Below are positions 55,162-64,000 of a stretch of 64,000 bases of DNA, in pieces. The notes below the pieces were generated by a model. The model was not told the origin of the DNA and did not search any database. It saw only the letters and a program-made list of their open reading frames with translations. Numbering within the stretch: position 1 is the stretch's first letter; every line of letters begins with the position of its first letter. The position numbers and the translations under genes are program-made. This stretch comes from Lindgomyces ingoldianus (lineage: Eukaryota > Ascomycota > Dothideomycetes > Pleosporales > Lindgomycetaceae): contig NW_022985186.1 of assembly GCF_010093535.1 (NCBI RefSeq), positions 528,254 through 592,253 of the forward strand, in the 5' to 3' direction.

Positions 55162-58100
55162 TTATATTGTGTTAAAACTTTAGCTAAGAATAGCCTCTAA
55201 ATTTAATCTAATAAGCTTAGTACTTGCATAACTCTAAGCTATTAAAGTAAGCTAAAAAGCCTTTTAAAAAGCGCTTACTTTATAAGAAAGCTGCTACATT
55301 ATAAGCTTAAAAGCTTTTTAAAAGGACTTTAAAAAATAGCTTTATGTTATTAAGTAGTCTGTTTCTGCCTTAACTTTTGTTATAGTAGTAGGAACTAAGA
55401 ACTTACTAGCTTTAAAGCTTACTTAAAAGTCTAGAGATAGCTTAACTCTTTTCTATCTAACGCTGCCTATAACCTGTAACCTTTTTAACCTAGTAATAAA
55501 ATCTAACTAACTTCTTAATCCCCTGCTGTTTAACAGAAAATAAAAAGACTTACTTTCCTTTTTATATAAGCTTTAATATAAACTTAAAGAAAACATAGAC
55601 TAATTCCCCTTTAAACACTTTTAGTTACTATATGCTAACTTTTAACTTAACTATAATATAACAGCTTTAATTAACTTACTAATAAATAAAAATATTATTA
55701 ACTTAGATTAATTTATAGTGTTTTTATAAGTAACTTATAAAAACTTAAATAAAAAGTTAATAGCTTTAAGTTACTTAAACACCTTATAATAAAAAAAAAA
55801 AAGCTTTACTTTACACTTTACTAAGTTCTACTAACTTATATTTAATATAGGCCTAAATAAAATAAGTCTAATTATAGCTTTATATAACTCCCTCTTAACT
55901 AAACTGTAACGCGCTATAGTAGAAAAACCCCTTTTAAATAACCTTAACACATATGTAAACTTAATTACTACTTATAATAATAACATAAGGTTCCTTTTTA
56001 TATAAGCTCTAATACGCCCCTAAACTAGCACAGTTATAAATAAAAACTTTAATATAATAAAAATTAATTTAAATTATGCTTTAATTAGTTCTAAAAAGTG
56101 TAAAAATTATAAAAAAAAAAGTTAATACTTTAAGTATAGTAAGTATAGTTATATTTTTTAAAACTACTTTATTTTTTTTTCTTAAGTTTACATAAGTAGT
56201 GCTGCTAGCACTTGTTAAAAATTTTTACTATTTTAATTTTATTTTTATAAGGGCTTTAACTTATATTTAAGCTTTAATCTTTCTTACTACTTTTAACATA
56301 GCTGCAGCTATAGTAGTAAAAGCCTATAAAAAGGCTTGTTCTAGGGCTAAGTTACTTTTTAGAACTAATTTAACACTAGATTTTTACTAACTTATAAGCT
56401 AAGTTCTTTACTAATAACTAAAAGTACTAAGTTAATATTTTTATATGTTTATAATAAAAAACTATATTAGCTCTAATATAAGCTTTTATTAACTTAAAGG
56501 TAAATAGTGTAGGTTATATTAATAAAAAACTAGTGTGTAAACTAAATCTTTAATTAACACTACTTACCTAAATAATTTACCTAACTAGATTTAATAAAAA
56601 ATAACTTAAAAAAAGTTTTATTTTTTGTACTATAACTATTATAATTACCTACTAATACTATAAAAAGTAGATTAAGCTCTATGTAATAAACATAGAATGT
56701 TATAACTTAATTCTAGAATAACTATAGCTATATTAGCATAAAGTTACTTTTAATTACTAAGAGTAAGTTCTAAACTTTAACTTTTTTTAATGCTAAAATG
56801 TATGCTTATGCTTACACTTAAATAACACTTAAGTAGCACTTAATATAAAAGGTTTTTAGACCTACTTTTTAATAACTTAGAAAAGAACTACTTAAGTAAG
56901 GCTAATAAGCTAGGCCTTTTACTAAAATAAGCTATATAAAATAATTTAATAACTGCTTAAACTTAAAAAAAAAAAGCCTTTAAAAAATCTTTACCTACTT
57001 AATTTAAACATAAACTAGGACTTAAACAGTAGATAGACATCTGCTATATAAAACCTACTTTATTTATAACTCTAGCTTAACAACTAAATTATAAAATCTA
57101 TATAGTTATAATTTCTAATATAGACTAAGCTTTAGCTCTCTAAAAATGCACTAACTTAAAAATAATAGTTTTTTAAGACTACTATAACTTATTACATATT
57201 TTCTTTTAAAACAAGTTTAATAAGCTTTTAATATAACATTTATATAATTACTAAATAACTTTTAAGCTTAGTAAATAACTTAGTTATAGGCTACTATATA
57301 AAATGTTGCTAAATAAATTAAAAGTGCTTTAAAAATACTTTAATAAAAACTTAAAAAAAAAGTTTATTTAAGCTAGCTTTTTACTAGTAGTGTTACCTAT
57401 ACTATTTATAAAGAAACTTAAAAGTAAGCTTTAATTTTATATTAACTACTAAGAACTAAACACTATTACTATTAAAAACTAATACTTAATTTTTTTTTAT
57501 AAGAAACCTTAAGCTAACTAAGTAAAGTAAAGTATTTTATAAAGTTAGATATTATTACTACCTTTAATAAGCTAAAAATAGTAAAAAGTAATAAGTAGCT
57601 AACAGCATTTTAGACCTAATATAGACTATTTAAGTACCTAGTAATGTCCTTTAGCTTAGCTAACACGCCTAGTACTTTTTAATATTTTATAAATAACTTA
57701 CTTTAACTCTACTTAGACATGTTCTGCACTATGTATATTAATAATATTCTAATCTATAGTAATAGCCTTTTAGAGCATAAACAGCATGTACGCCTAGTGC
57801 TAAAAGCTATAGAAAAAGTAGGTCTATAACTTAACATAGATAAATGTAAGTTTTACTAATTAAAGGTTATATATTTAAAATATATAATCTTTATAAATAG
57901 CATCTAAATAAACTCTGTTAAGGTTTAGACTATGCTAGATTAGTAATACTTAAAAAATATAAAAGATGTTTAAGCCTTTATAAGATTTACTAACTTCTAC
58001 TAATAATTTATTAATAACTTTTTATAGTAAGTAAGCCTTATAATTACACTTACTAAAAAAAAAATTTAATTTAAGTTTAACTTAAATTACTAATAGTTTT

Positions 58101-60164
58101 TTAACTAGCTAAAAAAAGCTTTTACTAAAGCTCTAATACTCTACTACTTTAACTTTAAACTACTAATACTTGTAGAAGCTAATGCCTTAAACTACATAGT
58201 AGCAGGAGTTTTTTTCTAGACTAAGCTAGATAGGACTATTAGGCCTATTACATACTTTTTAAAAAGAATAAGCTTTATAAAAGGTAATTATAAAATCTAT
58301 AATAAGAAATTACTTACTATAGTACACTGCTTTAAATAATAGCAACTTAAACTAAAAAGTGTAGCGCATCTAATATAGGTTTTATTTAACTATAAGAACT
58401 TATAGTACTTTACAACTATAAAATAACTTAGCTACTAATAAGCTTATTAGTCTAAATACTTATCTTATTTTAATTTTAAGATTACTTATTATTCTAGTTA
58501 AAATAAAGAAAAACTAAATACTTTTATAAAGTAATCTTAAAACATCTTTACTTAGAAAAAAGCATAAAAGGCTTAACACTAAACTCTACTCTAACTTAAG
58601 CTATTTTTAGACTTTTACTTAAATAAAACTAATTAGATAATTAATTAAATTATTATTAATAAGTATTTAAATAATAAATTTATCTAAGAAACTTTAAACC
58701 TACTCTAAAACAGCACTAGTTAGTTAAAGAAGGTAATACTAGCTAACTATAAAAATTAAAATAGTAAGCTATATTACTATAACTAACTTATAATTTTAAT
58801 TCTAATAAACTAAGAATTAAACTACTCTAAATTATATATAACTTGCCTGTTAGAGGACACCTAGGCAGAGAAAAGACTCTTAACCTACTACAGAGAGAGT
58901 ACTACTAGCCCCACATGTTCTATACTGTACGCTAATATGTATTATGTTGCTATACTTGCTGTAAAGTAAAAGCCTTTTAAAAAAGGTATAATAGCCTACT
59001 TAAACTGCTTTTAATTTTTAAATAAGCTTAAAAAAACATATTAATTAATTTTATTATAAACCTACCTTTATCTAAAAAGTATATAAATATTATAGTAGTT
59101 GTTAATTACTTAACTAAGTATTAACACTTAATACTATATTCCTTTATAACTACTTTTATTATAGCCTAGTTATTCTACTAATACATATAAGTTTACTATA
59201 GCCTGCTTAATATAATTATATTAGATAAAGGTACACAGTTTGTCTTAGCCTTCTAAAATAAACTTTATAAATAGCTCTAAATTATCTTTTATCTATTTAT
59301 AGCTTTTTACTTAAAGACTAACAGCTAGACTAAGAACATAAATGCTGTAATAAAATAAGTTTTATAAGTGTACATAAACTACTAGTAGAACAACTAGGTA
59401 AAATAGTTAGCTATAGCATAGTTTAAAGCTAATAACATAACATTTAAATTAACATAAGTATCTTTATTCTTAGCAAACTATAAATACTACTTTTAAATAC
59501 TCCCTAACTAACTTATTAATTTATATAAGTAATAAATATAAATAAACTTATTAATAAAATTTAAAATATATCTAAATATATTTATAAAAAGCTTACATAG
59601 GCTTAAGCTTTTTAACAAAAGTACGTAAACTAATTTTAAACTCTTGCCCCTGCGTATGCAGCTAGCAAGAAGGTCTAGCTAGATGCTAGAAATATTTAAA
59701 TAAACTAATAATTAAAGAAACTTAATTAAAAGAACCTTAGCCTCTTTATAGTAGCTTATATAGTTTTATTATACACTTACTAATTAATCCTACCTAATAG
59801 CATAAAGATACACCCTGTGTTCTATGTATTGTTGCTGCGCTAAGCAGCTCTTAAATTTAACTATTTACCTAGACAGCTAAACTTACTACCTAAACCTATT
59901 ATTATAAATAATAAACTAAAATATATTATAAAAGACATTAAATAGATCTAGTTTAATAATAAAAAATGTATCTATAAATACCTTATAAAATAAACTAGAT
60001 ACAACAAACTGTTATAGAAACCTACAGAAGCTTTATAAAAGAACTCTATAGTAACCTAATTTTATGCCTAATACTTATTTAAACTAAACTTATACCCTAA
60101 CAAAGACAACCTAATGCTAGAACTACTAATGTAAAGGATTCCCTTTTTAATAAAAGAGGGGTAC

Positions 60165-60482
60165 TGTCACAGTATCCTTTCTAGATCCTAGACATAACTG
60201 TATTAGACATGTACTAGAGTATTATTAGTGCATGTTTAACATAAATATAACATAACATAGATATAAACTTAAGCATAAACTACTTTAATACTAACTAAAC
60301 TTAAAATAGGCTTAATTTATACTTAAAGCGCTTAGACTTTTAAGCTAAGTATTTAATTACTAATTTTTTTCTAAACCTTCCTGTTTCTCACACAACGTCT
60401 TATACCTACTATAATACCTTACATAGTAATTAAACTAGACCTCTGTGAAGCTCTATAACCTTACTCGTGCACAATCGTGACA
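60165..60482 (+). repeat. 3' LTR of gypsy element 2
   Basis: It is 318 bp, follows the purine tract directly, and ends CGTGACA before the TGTAG duplication. Confidence 0.9.
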
Positions 60483-60648
60483 TGTAGGAAAAGTAGTTTA
60501 GTAAGGTCTTAGTAAAAGTAAGCAACTTAGGTGTGTAAGCAACTTGCCTGTAAAGTATGTTATTACTTTTATTAAAAAGTAGTAATGCTACTTAGTTTAT
60601 ATAGTAAAAAACTAAGATAAACTAAACTTTAATTATAACTTTTTTATA

Positions 60649-62514
60649 ACGTACTTCATAGGCGAGTTGCTCACACACCCAAGTTGCTTACTTTTGCCAA
60701 GACCCCACCCTAACAAACTCTATTATGGCCTATAACAACCTGCTCTGGCACTATATAGTACAGTACAGCCTAGAATATTATTTAGATACTACTTCTGCTT
60801 CTTGCTTACATGTTTGCGCGTTATGCCTAGTCTAATTGCACTGTCTACAGCGCCTTTAGGATAGCTCACCTACTTTAGCTTGCACCTGCTTCTTTACCTT
60901 CTTTCTGTTACTGCGCGCTCTAAACTCCTTTAGAGCTATTAAGTATAGGCTTTTCTAAATTATTAAGGTCTTTTCTGCCTTAATCTGCTTTCTTTTATGT
61001 AATTTATGTTATGTAGCAGCTTTATTAGCTGCTTAAAGCTTAGTAATTTTCTGTTGCGCTAACACTAGCTTATACATAATTATTACTACCCCCTTTAAAA
61101 CTTTTTTAAACGCTTTAACTATAAAAGTTAGTAAACTATTTATATGCTTCTAAATTCTTATCTTTATAAGCATTAATTATAACCTAAGTTCTAAAGTATT
61201 ACTTAGGGTTTACAACTACTAAGGCTTATTATATATAAGTAGTAGTAGCAATAAAGTGTGTAACTTTACATTAAGGCTTATTATAACTTATTATAGGTTA
61301 AAAGGAACTAATCTAGCGCTTTAGAACTCTTCTTAGATATTACTAAAAGTAATTATAGCATAATAAGCTACTTTAAAGCATAGCAAGAACTTTATTTTTA
61401 TAATATAAGTAATCTAGTTACGCATAAGGTTTTTAGCTTAGCACTTATATACCTTTTTTAAAGAAGTAAAATAACCTATATTAAGTAGCTATAAAAGGTG
61501 TAATAAGTAAAAAAGCATGTAGATAGTAATAATCTTATTATTTTTATAGTATTACTAAAAATAAAGTAAGTTATAGCTTTTATAGCTGTTAATAACAAGT
61601 AGATAGTAGCTGCTAACAGTACACTTCTTTATATGCGCGTTAAAGTGCTTTAACTAGTCTAGACTAAGCTAATTAGTAGTCTAGCTGCGCTTAGAGATTA
61701 TAATAACTTAATTCTAAAGTAAATTTTTCTTTTTATACTAGTTTAAAAAGTAGTTGCTACTCTAGAAGATAATAAAAGGCAAAATAGCTTACCTTTTAGC
61801 ATTAATACTCTAAATAGCTGTTATCTACTTCTAGTTGCCTAGCTAGACTGCTTTTAGCTGTCCTTGTCTCTCTAAACCTGTAATAACTGCCTTAGTAGAT
61901 ATTTAGCTTATTATAAACTTTATCTTATTAAAGTTGTACATGTTGTTATTCTAGATGCTATACTTAGCTTTAATATTTTTTATAAAGTTAAACTAGCTTT
62001 AAATTACTATAAGATTTTTATAAAAAGCTCTTTTATAGTTATACTTACACTTAAACTTTACTTTAAGCTTTAAGTAACACTTAATAAATATATTAAGCTA
62101 GTTTATACTATTATAGCCTATATTATGCTTAGTGTGTAAAGAATTAGCTATATTAGCTATAGCTACTAGCTAGGGGGGAAATCCTTGCGCATCTAGCTTA
62201 AGTATGTGCTAAATAATTACCTGCTTTTTATTATTATCTAGCTTTTATAAGTTAGCTGTATAATTAGCTTAGAAAAGTTGTCTAGCGCGTTAGTTACTTA
62301 TTATCTTTTAAAAGACCTTATAGATAGCTGCAGCATGTTACTTAAAAAGTGTTATGTTTTATTTAAAAGCTTAAAGCATAAGCTGCATTTAATGTTCTTT
62401 TAACACGTCTAAGTAGTGTTGTTAGGAATGCATTAGTGTAGAAAAAGTAGTGTAGTAGGGTCTTAGCAAAAGTAAGCAACTTAGGTGTGTAAGCAACTTG
62501 CCCATGAAGTACGT
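60649..62514 (-). mobile_element. Second full-length Fot1/pogo-type transposon
   Basis: It is 1866 bp, exactly the length of the copy at 9004-10869, with the same ends (ACGTACTTCATAGGCGAGT), flanked by TA (60647-60648, 62515-62516). The decayed minus-strand transposase is in the same positions, including the LLVI-type second Asp region near 61620-61580. It is somewhat more RIP-altered than the 9004 copy. Confidence 0.88.
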
Positions 62515-62516
62515 TA

Positions 62517-63033
62517 CTAGTTAAGATCTAAACTATATATATAAAGTTCTAAGAATTAATTGTTATTGCGCGCTGTAAGCGTCTAACATTGCAGCGCTTA
62601 TTAGCGCTTATAGCGCTTAAACGTCCTTCTCTTATTAGACACTACATTCGGCTGTGCACTAGCTTAATAGGTCTGTCTATTCGTCGCCCGTTAGGTCACG
62701 TGAATTAACAGGTGGGGTGACAAGGGGATTCCAGGCTTGTTCGTTCAAACAGTAGGGCTTCTGTGGGTGGTAGCTTACGGTCCAATGGTGGGTTGTAACA
62801 GAGACTTTCTCTATTACCTATTAAAATCTAAGCTAGTTTAGACATATAGTAGTAGAGCTATAATAATTCTTAGTTAAGCTAGTGCATAGTAAAGGAGGTT
62901 TAGAACTATAATATTACCTAAAAAATTACAAAGGTCCCTTAGACAGCTAGGGAGAGAAAGCCTTTCTTACACCCTTATTAGCTAGAGAGATAGGGCTTGC
63001 GCCACTAAGGCTACTAGCCAGGGTTCCAATTCA
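62517..63033. other. Spacer of mixed composition
   Basis: A GC-richer piece (62660-62800) is followed by AT-rich sequence. No gene, tRNA or known repeat was recognised. GCGCTTATTAGCGC-type short palindromes occur near 62595-62620. Confidence 0.4.
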
Positions 63034-63624
63034 CTAGGCTCTCTCCCCATCCCGTCTGAGCTTGCTGAGATAAGGTTTTAGTAGATCCAGCAACCGCGCT
63101 AATCCAAATATGGAAAGGAACTTAGCATCGTCACCGCCACAAGGCCACTTTTGGGGTGGGACTGAGGCAGTAGGGCATTGACGCCGAAGTCGTTGTGGCC
63201 CAAATTCGCAACCAGCACACCCAGCTATACCTCCGATCCCCGTGTCAGCCGCTACTCTATGACGCTGATTCCAGCTCCGATATATGCCAAGTGCTAGCAA
63301 GCCCATGCAGAAAGGGCGGCGGGCATGAGAGCGACCCTACCAGTCCACAACGCCGACTATGCGCCCTCTCTTAACCCTTAGATTCACATCGCGCAAGTCC
63401 ATGTGCAAAAGGCATTTGGGAAATCGTTCCAGACCGCGTGCCAGCCGTTTAAGTTTTCCTTCAGCAGGAAGCGGTGGCAGTGACGGCACCAATTTGTCCA
63501 GCTCGGCCCATGGGCGGGTAATCCGTTTCGGAAGTACGTCTAGAACTTCCAATCCTTCTTGTGCGATTAAAGGATCCATTTCTGGCAAAGAAATACTATG
63601 CAGCATACCCATAACTCTTCTAAT
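63034..63624 (-). pseudogene. Aminoglycoside phosphotransferase-like kinase pseudogene, 5' end lost
   Basis: On the minus strand, 63624-63340 encodes a C-lobe with the catalytic loop LLHMDLRDVNLRV (HxDLxxxN type) and GRIVGVVDW (metal-binding Asp). This is typical of the APH/choline-kinase-like family, which in fungi includes many uncharacterised small-molecule kinases. A TAG follows VVDW at 63337-63339. The downstream frame (63306-63034) stays open but is not clearly family-like. A hAT element begins at 63625 in the middle of the coding sequence, so the N-lobe is displaced beyond the window. What lies past the window is not known. Confidence 0.65.
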
Positions 63625-64000
63625 TAGAGTTGGCAACAATTAAGTTAACTTAATAACTTGACTTAATTAACTTAATTAATAGCTGTTAATTAAGTTAATT
63701 AGCTAGGCAAAATTTACTAAGTTAATTAAGCAAATTATGCCTGCTTAATTAACTTAATTAACAGACTTAAATCCCTAGGATCTTAGGTTTACTAGGGGAT
63801 ATAGGATCCTTTAGTGTGCAGGAGTAGTAAATATAGTATAAGGCAGCTTAGCTTTAAGGGACTTTAGAGTTGTAATAGTTGCCTAACTAGGCTTAGCGCT
63901 ATATATCTAAAATTCCTTAACTTCTACTGCCTACTAACTTACCTGCCTCTACTACCTCTCTTACCCTACTAACGCCCCCCTTTATTAATATAGCGTTGCC
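63625..64000 (+). mobile_element. hAT 3-family element, truncated by the window end
   Basis: It starts TAGAGTTGGCAAC (RIP form of CAGAGTTGGCAAC). It matches the inverted right end of hAT 3 (24967-27323) across the TTAATTAA-rich subterminal zone and the TTTACTAGGGGAT motif. It therefore lies in the opposite orientation, with transposase expected on the plus strand outside the window. The target duplication should begin CTTCTAAT (63617-63624). Confidence 0.82.

Larger units (their letters stand above)
54844..60482 (+). mobile_element. Complete Ty3/gypsy retrotransposon 2 (RIP-dead)
   Basis: This 5639-bp element has 318-bp LTRs (54844-55161, 60165-60482; TGTCACGG...CGTGACA, the 5' copy ending TATAACA after RIP). 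It has a perfect duplication TGTAG (54839-54843, 60483-60487) and a purine tract AAAAGAGGGG before the 3' LTR. Decayed plus-strand domains are: reverse transcriptase near 57590-57770 (the YLDD-type motif reads YINN); an integrase zinc-binding region near 58845-58980; an integrase core start near 59040-59130; and a chromodomain-like segment near 59920-60085. Stops are dense throughout. Confidence 0.92.
53694..60560 (-). mobile_element. Fot1-like transposon split by four later LTR insertions
   Basis: The outer ends are ACGTACACCATGGGCGAGT and its inverse (CCTGTAAAGTATGT), flanked by TA at 53692-53693 and 60561-60562. Remaining Fot1 pieces lie at 53694-53722, 53927-54020, 54311-54418, 54791-54843 and 60483-60560. 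Between them are LTR A, LTR B, LTR-like block C and gypsy element 2. The transposase body (about 1.3 kb relative to intact copies) is missing across block C. Confidence 0.8.

Overview
The window looks like nuclear DNA of a filamentous ascomycete, probably a plant-associated Dothideomycete-like fungus; the taxon is inferred. Long AT-rich blocks full of dead transposons alternate with GC-balanced gene islands. The transposons carry the C-to-T / G-to-A decay typical of repeat-induced point mutation (RIP): reading frames are riddled with TAA/TAG, and catalytic Asp pairs read as Asn. Genes have short GT-AG introns (47-85 bp) with CTAAC-type branch points. No tRNA, rRNA or CRISPR array was seen.

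Layout. 1-15.2 kb is transposon territory: an LTR end, a foldback element (1045-2143), a short LTR element with internal repeat arrays (2698-4392), and a 9-kb chromodomain Ty3/gypsy element (6118-15178) that carries a Fot1/pogo transposon (9004-10869). 15.6-41.6 kb holds a secondary-metabolite locus: a P450 pseudogene on the minus strand, diverging from a very large NRPS pseudogene (17869-41633, plus strand). 41.6-45.4 kb is gene-poor and contains a MITE. 45.4-53.7 kb is a GC-balanced island with a multi-domain secreted Cys-rich protein, a BYS1-like secreted protein, a GST pseudogene and a single-pass surface protein. 53.7-62.5 kb is a nested transposon pile: one Fot1 copy was hit by two solo LTRs with clear target duplications, a third LTR-like block and a complete gypsy element, and a second Fot1 copy follows. 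The last kilobase holds a broken phosphotransferase-like gene interrupted by a hAT element that runs off the window.

The central story is the NRPS. Its remaining order is T-C-A-T-C-A-T-E-C-A-T-C-(A truncated)-C-T, starting with a carrier domain rather than an A domain. Three hAT transposons sit inside its coding sequence. Two have perfect 8-bp target duplications (AGCAGGCG, TGCAATAC) and the third has an imperfect one. In all three cases removing the element on paper brings the two flanking NRPS frames back into register. The gene also has a TGA, three TAGs, three small frameshifts, an 82-bp tandem duplication and an in-frame fusion deletion in the last A domain. All nonsense codons in the NRPS and P450 fit CpA-to-TpA changes, suggesting that RIP spread from nearby transposons into single-copy genes. 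What survives is a fossil of a pathway that probably made an acyl- or otherwise trans-initiated peptide with at least one D-residue; the product cannot be named.
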